Source of the DNA: Hormiphora californensis
Lineage: Eukaryota; Ctenophora; Tentaculata; Cydippida; Pleurobrachiidae
Assembly (NCBI GenBank): GCA_020137815.1
Contig: CM035360.1
Span: 6,769,059-6,833,058 of the forward strand
Length of the DNA: 64,000 nt
Reading direction: 5' to 3'
In this document: positions 13,999 to 28,220 of the stretch, one piece after another
How positions within the stretch are numbered: the stretch's first letter is position 1
How the letters are laid out: each line of letters begins with the position of its first letter
Position numbers and translations under genes: made by a program
Notes under the pieces: generated by a model
Database searches by the model: none
What the model saw: the letters and a program-made list of their open reading frames with translations, nothing else
Told to the model about the DNA's origin: nothing

Positions 13999-16900
13999 CT
14001 ACACGTCCACCGGTGTCACATTCTTCTGTACCGCCCTTTTGTAGCTCATCCTGGGGGAGGGAAAGAGGGGTTATTGAGGAACCGAGAAGGAGGGGTAATA
14101 TACAGTGAGGGGGATATAATATCGGGGAAGGAAATATTGGGGTGAACAATAAACACGGGATAAATGTGATATGAGCTACTTTCTCTTGTTTGTTCACGCA
14201 CAACACAAACAGAACACAGCAGGAAAAAGGAGGACAAAACATTTTGCCAAAACTCAAAGTGCACTAAATTCATCCCACAACCCTGTACTAACCGGTTAGG
14301 TGTGGCTCTCCCCAGTGAAGGGCTCTTCAGTTCAGCTTCACTCTCCGGGTACAGCAGCTGAGTTAACAGGTGAGCGTACTCCTCAAACTTCTCCTTTTCT
14401 CTCTCCAGGTAACTGGTTGGGGGGGGGGGGGGGGGGGTGAACATTAGTAACTGGGGTTGGGGGAGGGGTGAACATTAGAAATGGGGTCCGTAGTGGTTGT
14501 TATGTTCATTGTTCTAACCCTACATTAGTAAAATGTGAAACAGGCAACTTAGTGGTTGGTATGTGCCACGATTGTAACTAAATTAGTTGACTAACGGGTG
14601 ACAACTAAAAATTGTTACTAATTTAAAACAGCTATAGAATTTTTCCCTTTTGAGATACAGCTTCGGGCCAGTGATAGAACGATTTTTCAGACAATTTTGA
14701 ATCAGAAAAACATAACGGCGATGACTAAAACGTTCATTCTCATAGCGATATCGGATCATTTCCTCTTGCTCCACCAAAGCATATAGTCCGTGAAATCTAC
14801 ACGTTTTTCTAGCACCTCTAGCGCCTGTTCTGTTCGAGATACAGATTCGGGACAGTGATAGAATGATTTTTCAGACAATTTTGAACGAAATTAACTTTGC
14901 TTCAAACTTCATAAATCTCAATTTCCTGATCAGAATCTTCTGTAACAAAGCGTAGTTTACAGGTAATTTGAGAAATCGCCATTTCGACATCACTCGAAAC
15001 ATTAATGACCGTGGAAACCCAACTTCCCAATGAGCCAAAATCTTCAAACTTGGCAGTTATGTTGGTTATGGCATGAACAACCAGACTTCCAATTATGAGA
15101 ATTCTATCTCATCGGGAAGGTCGTTTCTGATAACATAGAAATTTCAAATCTCCGTACTATATGCTTTGGTGGGGCAAGAGGAAATGATCCGATATCGCTA
15201 TGAGAATGAACGTTTTAGTCATCGCCGTTATGTTATCCTGATTCAAAATTGTCTGAAAAATCGTTCTATCACTGGCCCGAAGCTGTATCTCAAAAGGGAA
15301 AAATTCTACAGCTGTTTTAAATTAGTAACAATTTTTAGTTGTCACCCGTTATTACTTTATAATCCATGGCATTCGGGTATCGAACCTGGAACTCTGGAAG
15401 GGCAAAGGATTTCCTTCACCAAAGTGTAGCCTGAGGGGTCCTAAATCACCAAAAAAAAGTTTACCTCCCAGAACTGTGGGATAAGGGTCTTAATTGGACG
15501 TTAATTGGGCCTAATTGGTCAAAAATTAAAAATCGTCGTAGAAAGACGTAGTTGGTCGCATTTGTTCAGGAATATTATTCTAATCATCCAAAAATAATGG
15601 TTTATGCCCAAAAACGTCAATTAGATGCTTAATTGGGCGTAAATTGAGCTTAATTGGCCTAATGGGTCAAAATTCAAAATCGTCGTAGAAGAACGTGATT
15701 GGTCGCATTTGTTCCGGAATATTATCCTGATCATCTAAAAAATATGTTCAATGCCCAAAGATGTCAATTAGATGCTTAATTGGACGTTAATTGGGCTTAA
15801 TTGGCCAAAAATTCAAAATTTACCTCAAAAGTCGCGGTAGGTCGCATTCGTTCACAAATATCAACCTTTTCACTGATACCCCTCATACCGTACTAGGAAC
15901 CCGACATCCGTCAGACCCTACCTGATACCCCTCTGACCCTCTCAGATAACTCTTAGAACGTGCTAGATACCCCTCAGGCCCTGGCCGACCTGGTACCTCT
16001 AAGAAACAACTAGATAGCCATCAGGCTGCTAGATACCCGTCAGACCTTACCTGATACCCGTCAGACCGTGATAGATACCCCTCAAACCCGGTGTGATACC
16101 CCCATGACCCTACCTGATACCATTCAGATCCTACTAGATTCCCCTAGTCCCTCCCAGATACCCTCAGACACGAAGTCCCAGATACCCTCAGACACTACCA
16201 GGTAACCCTCAGACCGTGTCTGATACCCCTCACACCCTCCCAGTTAAACCTCACACCCTCCCAGGTAACCCTCAGACCGTGCCTGATACCCCTCACACCC
16301 TCCCAGGTAACCCTCACACCCTCCCAGGTAACCCTCAGACCGTGCCTGATACCCGTCAGACCCTCCCAGGTAACCCTCACACCCTACCAGGTAACCCTCA
16401 GATCGTGCATAATACCCCTCACACCCTCCCAGGTAACCCTCACACCCTCCCAGATACCCGTCAGACCCTCCCAGATACCCGTCAGACCCTACCTGACACC
16501 CCTCTCACCCTCCCAGATACCCGCCAGATCTTGCCACTTGCCAGAGACCATATTTGATAGCCCTTGCACCCTACCTGACACCCCTCAGAACAGCTAGATA
16601 CTCCTCAATCCTGTGTGATACCTCTATGACCCTATCAGGTAGGGCCTACCTGATACCATTCAGACCCTACTAGATACCCATCTGACGCTACTACACCCCT
16701 CCTACGGTGGGTATCACCGTATCAGGTAGGGTCAGAGGCCGAGGGGTATCTAGTAGTAGTAGAGCTGAGTCAGAGGGGTATCAGGTAGGGTTAGAGGAGT
16801 GTCAGGTAGCGTGTGATGGGTATCAGGTAGGGTGGGAACTGTGAGTGGTATCAGGTAAGATTTGAGCGGTATCAGGTAGGATGTGAACTGTGAGGGTATC

Positions 16901-19900
16901 TGGGAGGGTGTGAGGGGCATCAGGCATGGTCTGAGTGTTACCTGGGAGGGTCAGACGGGTATCTGGGAGGGTCCGAGGGGTATCAGGCACGGTCTGAGGG
17001 TTACCTGGGAGGGTGTGAGGTTTAACTGGGAGGGTGTGAGGGGTATTAGGTAGGGCCTTGGGGTATCTAGTAGGATCTGAATGGTATCTGGGAGGGTGTG
17101 AGGGTTATCACACCGGGTTTGAGGAGTATCTAGCACGGTCTGACGGGTATCAGGTAAGACCTACGTCTGACGGGTAACAGCTAAGGTCTGACGGGTATCT
17201 AGGAGTCTGATGGCTATCTAGTTGTTTCTTAGAGGTTCCAGGGTCTAAGGGGTATCTAGCACGTTCTAAGAGTTATCTGGGAGGGTCAGAGGGGTATCAG
17301 GTGGGGTCTGACGGGTGTCGGGTCCCTAGTACGGTATGAGGGGTATCAGTGAAAAGGTTGATATTTGTGAACGAATGCGACCTACCGCGACTTTCTAGGT
17401 AAATTTTGAATTTTTGACCATTTAGGCCCAATTAACGCCCAATTAGGCATCTAATTGACATCTTTGCGCTTTGGACATATTTTTTGGATGATTAGGATAA
17501 TATTCCTGAACAATTGCGACCAATCACGTCCTTCTACGACGGTTTTGAATTTTGACCAATTAGGCCAATTTGGCTCAATTTACGCCCAATTAAGCATCTA
17601 ATTGACGTTTTTGGGCATTGATTATTATTTTTGGATGATCAGAATAATATTCCTGACCAAATGCGACCAACCACGTCCTTCTACGACGACTTTGAATTTT
17701 TGACCAATTAGGCCCAATTAACGTCCAATTACGACCCTTATCCCACAGTTTTGGGAGGTAAACTTTTTTTTGGTGATTTAGGACCCCTCAGGCTACACTT
17801 TGGTGAAGGAAATCCTTTGCCCTTCCAGAGTTCCAGGTTCGGCAAAATTTTTACCCGAATGCCATGGATTATTAGTAACTAAATTAGTTGACTAACTTTT
17901 TCCGTTGATGCCATTCCACGGAAGGAGCAATGTTACTGTTCGTCTCTTTTATCAGTGTATCGTACTCTTGTGTCAACTTGTCAACCTGATTTGATGAAAT
18001 ATATACCGGACTGAATCTTAGTTTTACTAAGTAGCGGCCTATGTTACGAGTGTCGGGTACTGCTCGAAAGCGAGAAACTAAGAATATTTTTTTGAGATGT
18101 CAAATCCCAATTTGCTCAGTCATACAAGGATATATTTCAACAAAAAGCTTTCCTATTTACCTGTGACATGTGGTTGTTGAGTTGTTCCTCTAAAGTACAC
18201 CGTGTCCTACTCATTGGTAGAGAGTGGGGCTGGAACTTCCTACTGTTACTCACTGGTGCTGCCATGGGAAGGGCACTAAACATGGCCGCTACCTGATGGA
18301 GAATAGGGGTGGTCACAAAGATAGCGATACTGGGAAAAAGAGGGGGATAGTAGAATACAATAGAAGAGGGCGGGGGGAATATTAAAGTTGGGGTAATAAT
18401 TATAAGTCTTAAGAATGGAGATTGGGGGATCGGGTCTATTGAATAAGAGTGGGATATAACACTGAAGGAAGGTGGATACCTTGTTGATGGCGTGCATCCA
18501 CTCCTGCACGTCAGTATCATCACGTGCCTGCAACAGGAACTGCCGCTCATCAGCACATTGTAGAATCATTACACAGTGTCGGTGCCTGTGGACCATGAAC
18601 CGGGAAGCCAGGCAGTGGTGACACACCACCTCCACCTTGGAACCTAAGGGAATGGGTGATTCATGTTCTGTGGGGGGATCATTTGTTTGTATGTTTGTTT
18701 GTTTGTTTGGGGAGATAATCTGTTTGTTTGGTTAAGTTTACTAGAAGTGGAGTGGATCTCAAACAAGAGGCTATATATATGAGACACTCACCCCCTTTAT
18801 TGAATGTCAGCTTGCTGCCCCTAAGTTCCACATCAAATCGTTTCCAGCCCCGTTTAAACACCCCTGGCCTCTTCCCGGAACTAAGCCTGAAGTCCTTCTT
18901 TACCAGAGGCCCTCTTTTGTGCACCATGTTCTCGTACTGTTCAATCTTGGGCGCCTGAAGAGGGGTAGTTGGGTTGATGGGCGCCTGGAGAGGGGTAGTT
19001 GGGTTGATGGGCGCCTGGAAAGGAGTAGTTGGGTTGATGGGCGCCTGGAGAGGGGTAGTTGGGTTGATGGGGGAGGGGTTATTGGGTTAAATGGGACGTC
19101 GGAGGAGCCAAGAGAGGTAGTTGGGGCAATGGGGCGTCAAAACCATCGTCATGTATGGAAAACGAAGAACAAAAAGGGGTGGTTATTGTTAGGAAATCAA
19201 TCAACAAAAAAGAAACAAAGAAACAAAGGCAAATAAAACTCATCAAAACAACGCCAACAAAACACAGCAGTTTATCATCCACAAGATTCATTGAGTGTCC
19301 TCCGTAACACTGTCAGGGATCCCAATACTCTTACTAAAGAACCCCTTCAGATCTCCTGACATACATCCCTCTAGCACCTCACTAATCCTCCTACCAGTAT
19401 CGTCACTAAGAGCCGGTACCACTCCCTTCTCCCTACAAAACTGCAACTCCGTAACAGCCTTCTCCAGGGTGTTCTGAAGAGTGGCATGTTCCATAGTCAG
19501 ATGACCCTCCAGGAAGGTTAGTCTCATCTCCTTGAACCTCCTAACCTTTCTATCCAGGGATGAGTTGAGTCTGCTCCTTTCCCTCCTCTTGGTGATAGGA
19601 CCACTCTTCATTGCGTTAACCTGGGCCCGGAGCTGGATAATCTCCTCAAATAACTCTCTCATATCATCACACACACTCCTCTCCTTCTTCACAGGTTCTA
19701 TCATTACATAATCATCCTCAATCCGTTTCCGTTTCCCACTTGTAGTCCGCTCCTGAACCTGCTCTCCCCCGGTACTTGTAGCGGCAGGTACCATGGGTGG
19801 TGGAGGTGGTAGTGGTGGTTCTGAGACGGTAGGGAGGGCGTGTTGGGTGATGTGTGTGGGTACCACGAACCCTGCACCCGGTAACCAGTGGGTATAAACC

Positions 19901-22657
19901 CCGGCAGGGGAGGTATTGGAGTTGAGCCTCTTTGGGGCTTGTTGTGTTCCCTCAGAGGGTGAGGGTGGGGGTGAGGGCACTGCAGTAGCCCCTGTAGGGA
20001 AGGGAAGGAACCTGTATGCAGCAGGTGCGGAGATACTCCTCCCACCACTATGACACTGCTGCATCAGGGAGGATATATCAAATCCAGTAGTAGAGGTGGT
20101 TGTGTCAAGGAGAGAGTCGAGGGATTGTGAGATACAGCTGCTACCGATTGTGGAGCTACCCAGGGATGAGGTGTCCGAGGTATCAAGGACGAGGTCAGCA
20201 GCACCTCTCCAACCACTCCAGTAGGGAAGAGACATGGCGGAGAACTTGTGGAACGGGGTTAGATAACATAAATATTAGCAGGTTCAAAAAGGCAAAATAA
20301 AGTTCAGGATGCGGGATTGAGATTCCCGGAAAAGAAAAGTACGTTTCATACTGCAAACAACTGATAATACTGTCAAATAGATAGGAAATAGAGATCTCGT
20401 ATCACTGCAGAACATGAGGCGATATGAGATTATAGTTACACATGTTTGCTGTGAAAGGAGAGCAAGGCAGTGAAACTTCAAAATCAGCTGTATGACTACT
20501 GCAGCCTTTGGTTACCTTCTTTATTAAAGTAAATTATACCAGTTGATTTACCCCAAACAAAAGTTCGCGGTACACAATAGTGGTTACAAAACTAAATTAC
20601 CGGTTTAGGGGGTTGCTGATCCTCCACGGGTCGGTTATTTAGAATTATCGGCTTATACTTAATACCGTTATATAGATCCTTCAGAACCGACTTATCTGAG
20701 AGATAAACGGGGTATAAACTCAAGGAGCACTTAGCGACCTGCCACTTTTATTAGTGACAGATAAAATTACTTGTTACTCAAAACTGTTGTCATATTCCCT
20801 ACCTATGTTTGCGTCTGTGTTCCTCAAATTAGCTTCAAACTGGGCGTAACTCATCTTTTTCTCCACCATTCCCCCGTGTAGATCAGTGTTGAGCATCAAC
20901 AGGGCACAAACCAGCGTGTGGATGTTGTCTGGACAAGAGGGGGTTGTTGGTCAGACCAAACAGAGGGATAGTCACAATAAAGTGAGGATTTGAATTTCAC
21001 CTCTTTTTATAAAAACTTTAAAAACTTCAAGGGATGGGTGGGTTCTAGTTACCTGGTGATTGGAGGTGGGATCTGAGATTACTATTCGTCTCGTATAAGT
21101 GTTTACTTAGATGCGACAATATCTTTTCTCTCGCCGAGTTTTCACCTGAAAGGAAAATAAAGATATTTGAAAAAGTGTTCAGTAGTTTTTACTAAACATA
21201 TATTTATTTATCAGTGCAATAATGTGGATCTCTAACTAACGTCAACTGCATAGTATACATTGCTTGCTCAGGGGTTGGGCAATGTCTCCCCCTCCCCCTC
21301 TTTCTCTTTCTCCCTCTCTCTTACTACAGTACTCACTACACACTGGCTAAGGTATAATCACCAATAAGGGGAGCCCTCTCGACAAAGACTCTAACCGCAT
21401 CATCTAACTTGTAGTTATCGAAGTTGAAATACTGCATGTAGTGATACGCCACCTCCTCATCAAACGAGATCCTGGTTGAAGATTGAAGATTGGAATGTGA
21501 AAATGGGATGGAATGGGACTTGGATCTTCGTGGGGGGTTTGAAAACCCGCAGCGCGCAATTAGCTCGTGCTGACAATGAGTGGTCTCATTACAAGCCGAT
21601 ACCCGCGCGTCCCCCAACTGTCCCATACCACACACAATGGTTCGGGGCAGCGGCAGTGTAATGAATCGGATCATCTCACTGTAGTACACAACATTCCATA
21701 CATACACACATCCAGGGCTTACAAGGATGCGAGGGTGAGACTTACGAGGATGCGAGGGTGAGACTGACATCCTGGGGCACACAATTCTCTTGGTAGAATA
21801 ATCGCCGTGCACAACTCTCTGCCGTTTCCTAGTGGAGAAAAAAAGGGAGGTTGGTTTTGCTGATTCCTAGTGGAGAAGGGAGGTTGGTTTTGCTGATTCC
21901 TAGTGGAGAAGGGAGGCTGGTTTTGCTGATTCCTAGTGGAGAAGGGAGGTTGGTTTTGCTGATTCCTAGTGGAGAAGGGAGGTTGGTTTTGCTGATTCCT
22001 AGTGGAGAAGGGAGGTTGGTTTTGCTGATTCCTAGTGGTGAGAAAAGGGAGGCTGGTTTTGCTGATTCCTAGTGGAGAAGGGAGGCTGGTTTTGCTGATT
22101 CCTAGGGGAGAAGGGAGGTTGGTTTTGCTGATTCCTAAGGGAGATAAAAGGGAGGTTGGTTTTGCTGATTCCTAAGGGAGAAAGATGCAGAGGCTTGTTT
22201 TTGCGGCTATCATCACGCTACTCCTCATGGGATTTGGAAATCGAATGAGGAGAGAGAGAGAGAGAGTGCGTCACAGAGACATATGTAGACAGAAATAATG
22301 TCTAATCGCTAATGGAATTCAAATTCCAAATCAGTCGGAAGAAATAATTCAAAAGCTGAAATTAGAAAGATTTATTATGGGATTTATTATCAATTATTAG
22401 CAAAGATAAATTCCAATTAACTAATAGATGAATTCCAATTTATTACTCACCCTAGGGGGTAGATCTGGTATGGAATGTGATTCCCCTGAGGGGGCCGCAT
22501 AGGGAGATGGAGGAATGGGGGGAACAACTGGAGGGGGTATGAACGTTTCCGGACTTGCCCTGCTCTTATTTACTTTTGCATACACCTGAGAAAGTGAGGT
22601 TTGGAGGTTGGAGAGATGGAGAGAGAGAGAAAGAGATAGAGAGAGAGAGAAAGAGAA

Positions 22658-22736
<79 letters not shown>

Positions 22737-25700
22737 GATAGGTGATCTCTATCTCTCGGTCTCTCTATCTCTCGTCTCTCTCTCTCTACTCTCTCTGCTC
22801 TCTCTCTTCGTCTCTCTGCTCTCTCTCTCTCTCCTCTCGTCTCTCTCTCGTCGCTCTCTCTCTTTCTGTCTCTCTTTATGCTCGCTCTCGCCGCTTGCCT
22901 CTTTTTTGCCTATTTTTTGTTTCTTCGTGTGTATGTCATACGTGTGTGTGAGGAATTGGTCTAACATCAGATTGCGAAAGATAATTGGAAACAAAATTAT
23001 TGCTCGGCCAATAATTACAGATCAATAATTATTCCCGATAATTGTAAATGTCAGCTCCTTCCGGATAGCAATATTGAAAAGATTCCGCAAGAATATTCTA
23101 CCATTTTCCTGTCTCAGTTCTCTTGAATCGTGTCTAATAACTGTGATACCACCAGATGTTCTCGAGTTTTCTGTGCTGCAGACCCAGATATACCCAGACT
23201 GATTAGGTGAATCATTAGTCTACCACCCAGTGATGATGTAACCGAGATTTGTTAAGTTTGGTGTCTACTAGAGTGATAAACCCTATTAGAGTGGATCCGT
23301 GAGATCTTACGCAATCCCCCCCCCCCGTCTCGCTCCCAGTACTACGGCACAACGACTATAGTGTGTGTCTAGCCAGAAGACTTAGAACAGTGTATTTCCT
23401 TAGTATGACATAACCCGATGACTCACATATAATCCAACAACAACATGCTACTTGTACTTGTCATGTTGTCAGGACATCATCATCCAAATTCAATTCATTG
23501 AAGGTTGGTTACGAAGTCACCCCTATTATTGCTCCGTGATCTTGCACGGAGGGGTAATTTCATCACCAAAGGGGGATAATAGATCTACGTACTGGTGGGG
23601 GGTTAGCAGGAAGCTGGGGAGGAGATCCAGATGAAGGTGGGATATTCTGATCTATGGTGGTGATGTTATTATCAGTTGTTATATCATTGAGATCTGAGAA
23701 CCCAATGTCCTCATAGTCGTCCTCCCTAACACCCGTGTAGTAGTTGGGGTCGTGTGTGTCCTGTAGAGTGGTGGGGTGGGTTAGTAATTCGGGTCGTGTG
23801 TGTCCTGTAGAGAGAGGAAGGTTAGTAGTTCGGGTCGTGTGTGTCCTGTAGAGAGAGGAAGGTTAGTAATTCGGGTCGTGTGTGTCCTGTAGAGGAACGC
23901 AGTGGGTTAGTAGTTCGGGTCGTGTGTGTCCTGTAGAGAGAGGAAGGTTAGTAGTTCGGGTCGTGTGTGTCCTGTAGAGGAAGGGGTGGCTTAGTAATTC
24001 GGGTCGTGTGTGTCCTGTAGAGAGAGGAAGGTTAGTAATTCGGGTCGTGTGTGTCCTGTAGAGAGAGGAAGGTTAGTAGTTCGGGTCGTGAGTGTCCTGT
24101 AGAGAGGAAGGTTAGTGGTTCGGGTCGTGTGTGTCCTGTAGAGGAAGGGGTGGGTTAGTAGTTCGGGTCGTGTGTGTCCTGTAGAGAGAGGGGTGGGTTA
24201 GTAATTCGGGTCGTGTGTGTCCTGCAGGGTAGAAGGGGGAAGGTTAGTAGTTCGGGTCGTGTGTGTCCTGTAGAGAGGAAGGTTAGTAGTTCGGGTCGTG
24301 TGTGTCCTGTAGAGGAAGGGGTGGCTTAGTAATTCGGGTCGTGTGTGTCCTGTAGAGAGAGGAAGGTTAGTAGTTCGGGTCGTGAGTGTCCTGTAGAGAG
24401 GAAGGTTAGTAGTTCGGGTCGTGTGTGTCCTGTAGAGAGAGGAAGGTTAGTAATTCGGGTCGTGTGTGTCCTGCAGAGTGGAGGGGTTAGTAGTTGGGGT
24501 CGTGTGTGTCCTGGGTAGAAGGGGGTGGGTTAGTAGTTCGGGTCGTGTGTGTCCTGTAGAGAGAGGAGGGTTAGTAGTTCGGGTCGTGTGTGTCCTGTAG
24601 AGAAAGGGGTGGGTTAGTAGTTGGGGTCGTGTGTGTCCTGTAGAGAGAGGAAGGTTAGTAGTTCGGGTCGTGTGTGTCCTGTAGAGAGAGGAAGGGGTGG
24701 GTTAGTAGTTCGGGTCGTGTGTGTCCTGGGTAGAGAGGGGGTGAGTTCGGGTCGTGTGTGTCCTGTAGAGGAAGGGGGTGGGTGAGTAGTTCGGGTCGTG
24801 TGTGTCCTGTAGAGAGAGGAAGGTTAGTAGTTTGGGTCGTGTGTGTCCTGTAGAGAGAGGAAGGTTAGTAGTTGGGGTCGTGTGTGTCCTGTAGGGTAGG
24901 AGGGGGTGGGTTAGTAGTTCGGGTCGTGTGTGTCCTGTAGAGAGAGGAAGGTTAGTAGTTCGGGTCGTGTGTGTCCTGTAGAGAGAGGAAGGTTAGTAGT
25001 TCGGGTCGTGTGTGTCTTGTAGAGAGAGGAAGGTTAGTAGTTCGGGTCGTGTGTGTCCTGTAGAGAGAGGAAGGTTAGTAGTTCGGGTCGTGTGTGTCCT
25101 GTAGAGAGAGGAAGGTTAGTAGTTCGGGTCGTGTGTGTCCTGTAGAGAGAGGAAGGTTAGTAGTTCGGGTCGTGTGTGTCCTGTAGAGAGGAAGGTTAGT
25201 GGTTCGGGTCGTGTGTGTCCTGTAGAGGAAGGGGTGGGTTAGTAGTTCGGGTCGTGTGTGTCCTGTAGAGAGAGGGGTGGGTTAGTAATTCGGGTCGTGT
25301 GTGTCCTGCAGGGTAGAAGGGGGAAGGTTAGTAGTTCGGGTCGTGTGTGTCCTGTAGAGAGAGGAAGGTTAGTAGTTCGGGTCGTGTGTGTCCTGTAGAG
25401 AGAGGAAGGTTAGTAGTTCGGGTCGTGTGTGTCCTGTAGAGAGAGGAAGGTTAGTAGTTGGGATAAGAAGAGTTCTGACTTCTGAGGATTCATACAAATA
25501 TTGAGTAATCGAATAGTGATTGGTGAAATCTGAACCTAGATAGAAAACTCATTTAAAACGAAAGAGAAACCAATTCTAGCTAACGTTTAGGCTGCTTTCA
25601 CAGCTCTATCGATATATCCTGCAGAGTGCAGTTATTGTTTTAACACACCCACACCACCCCGAACAATGCGGACTATTGTTCTACTGCAGCTGGAGGAGGG

Positions 25701-28184
25701 GGAGTTCTGCCCTTCCTGGGTGTGTGGAAGGTTTGATCCAAGGGGGTGAAACATGATCTCTCCTTCACACAATTCTTACCGGAGATTCTACCACACAAGA
25801 AAGTAACACGTTTCAACAAAGTAAGGCTCTAACAAATACATAGCTTAGTAATATATTATTGTTGTAACAAATCAAAATGTATTTCAACACTGACCTCTGC
25901 AAGGAAGCTGAGACTGGTTTGTTTGACGCTGGTAGGTCGGGTTGGTACATTATCTAGGTCATTGTACACATGGTCCACCACGTATCTGGAACACGGGAGA
26001 GGGTTAGATATTAGGGGGCTGGGAACTAGGACATTATACCTGAAACACAGGGGGGGAGGGAGGGGTTAGGGGGTTGCTGGCTGGTATCTGGGAAAGGGGC
26101 TGGGTTGAGGTGTAACAGGAACTATATATTTAAAAATTAAAAGGGAAAAAGCTTCCAGGCACTCTGACAAAAGGCGGGAAAGTCCTTCATGTTGGGGAGG
26201 GGGAGCATATAATTACGGAAATGCACGTTTCAAATATATATCCGGTATCAACACGTGGCAGTGAGAAATGGAAGGAGGGGGTGTGAGAAAAAAGGGGGCC
26301 ATGCGGCATGCCCATTACCCAGTTTAGTCCAGTGCACTTTACCATTTGTCTTAGAATGGAACACATATATCTATTATCTATTATCTGTTGAAACGGAGTA
26401 CCTTACTCTCGTTAATTAAGAATTAAAAAAAACGAGAGTAAGGTATGTGGTTTAGGTCCCATTTAAGTGTACTGTACCTCATTTTACGTGACCCCCTTAT
26501 CAGTGCTTGTTAGCATGTGCACTGCTTGTTCATTCCTGCACCCCCCTAGACTTATTCTTCCCGCTAAAAGCAGCTGCTTATCGATTTAGGTAACTAGATT
26601 AATGCAGCGTACAAGCAAAGCGTGTGGAACATAACAGGGGAAGTGGTGTAATACTCGTATATAGGTGCAGTAGATAACATTAGTGCGTTAAGATTACTAT
26701 CTATCTAGTAGATTCTAGAGGGCAGAAAAAGAAACGAAACCTTCTAAAGTACCCAGCAAACACAGTTGGCGTGAATTGCTTGCCAGCGCCTAATTTCAGA
26801 CGGTCATAGCTCCACTCCCTGGTGAGATAGACTTGAAATTTGTTGTGTAAGAAGAACTCGACATGATCTCCTTACAAAACAAATTTCGAGTCTCTATCTT
26901 ATCACTTATCAGGGGGTGGATCTATGGCCGTCTGAAATTTGGCGCTGACAAGCAACTCACGCCAACTGTGTTTGCTGGGTACTATAGTTCTTTTTGGAGT
27001 ATTCTTTTGTTTTGGAACATTGAAAACTAACCTGTAAACACCCTGTATCTAACACCCTGATCTAAAATTTTGCTGTTGAACCGGTTTTCTCTTCTGCGTC
27101 ATATAATTGCATTAAATGGTATTTTACCTTGCCCACTTTCTACTCACTTGTTCCGCGGTATTATATCTTTAGTTCTTGAAGGTATGGCAGGGGGAGCTGG
27201 AGGGGGAGATGTCACACTCTCACTGCTTTTTGAACCGCCTGGAAACAGGGGAATATATGACCATATATGGACATACTGGAGGGCCATATTTGGTAATCAA
27301 GGAAGGACAGTTTAAACAAGGTTGGTAGACACGGAACAGGCAATTAAACGCCCTTCTATCAACGTAGTTTAGTATAGGAGGGGTGGGGAAACACGTTGGT
27401 AAAACAAGATCAACTTAAATAACCCCAGTAATTGGTTATCAAACAGTAAACTGTACCATGTGAAAGTCTGTTGTACTGAGGTTGGTATAACCGTCTACTA
27501 GCGGTACCAGGGCTGGTTGGAGCCCGTTCTGGAGTGGTATAGCTGATATTAGCTGTAGAGTTAGACGTCATCTTAGCAGGACTTGAGGACCGGGCTTTAG
27601 CTTGCTGAAAGGCACTGAGTCGCTTTTTCAGGTCTGGATCTGCAATAAAATCAGGGATGGAGTGAGATGTATAAATACACGTACAAAAACACGTACAATA
27701 TCTTCTTAGTAAGAGTGAGATGTATAAACAGTTGAAACAGCGAAAAAACAAATTGAAAATCGGAGACAAACTAAATCATACCATCTTGAAGTTCCAGAAC
27801 CATAGTACTACCACTTTCATTTATCAACTGGATAACTAAATAAGGAAATTAGGCGAATTATTAAAAAGAACAGGCTAAAAAGTAAGAAAATATCCCAAAA
27901 GTAGGCGGGGACATATTTAGCAAGGATATGAAGAGAACGAATAAGAAAGGCAATGGCTCAAAGAACAATTTTAGAAGGTGACAGAATTATAAAAGTATGC
28001 AGAGAGATCTCTCCTTGTTGAGATAAGGAAGCAAAATGAAGGTCACTCCTTTACATATCCAGAGTAAAACCAAAGAGAAAGTAAGTGTGAAAAGGATATA
28101 TTAGGCAAGAGATAATATATGTCAACATCGGGAAAAGAGAGTGGGAAAGGAGAGAGATGGAGAAAGAAAAGAGAGAGAGAGGGA

Positions 28185-28220
<36 letters not shown>

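Larger units (their letters stand above)
14574..17896. repeat. 22-bp direct repeat bracketing two foldback elements in an EFA6 intron
   Basis: GTAACTAAATTAGTTGACTA plus AC occurs at 14574-14595 and again at 17875-17896. The right copy is the native 5' end of the EFA6 intron, since its complement begins with the GTTAGT donor of exon 17897-17985. The 3.3 kb between the copies is all inverted-repeat DNA. The repeat may be an unusually long target duplication. Confidence 0.75.

Noticed and set aside
14583-15429. Mirrored frames containing EEMIRYRYENERFSHRR
   Set aside because: They are the inverted arms of foldback element A; similarity between the two is nucleotide identity, not selection.
16195-17136. 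Repeat proteins such as TLPGNPHTLPDTRQ
   Set aside because: They are translations of the 20-bp repeats in the palindrome arms; the opposite arm gives similar frames.
18137-18635. Frames running through the EFA6 introns 18293-18479
   Set aside because: Only the parts bounded by AG and GT and matching the PH domain and its C-terminal extension are coding; the rest is intron read-through.
23744-25460. Regular repeat array resembling a CRISPR
   Set aside because: The units are contiguous with no unique spacers, the host is an intron-rich eukaryote, and the unit is explained by the adjacent splice acceptor.
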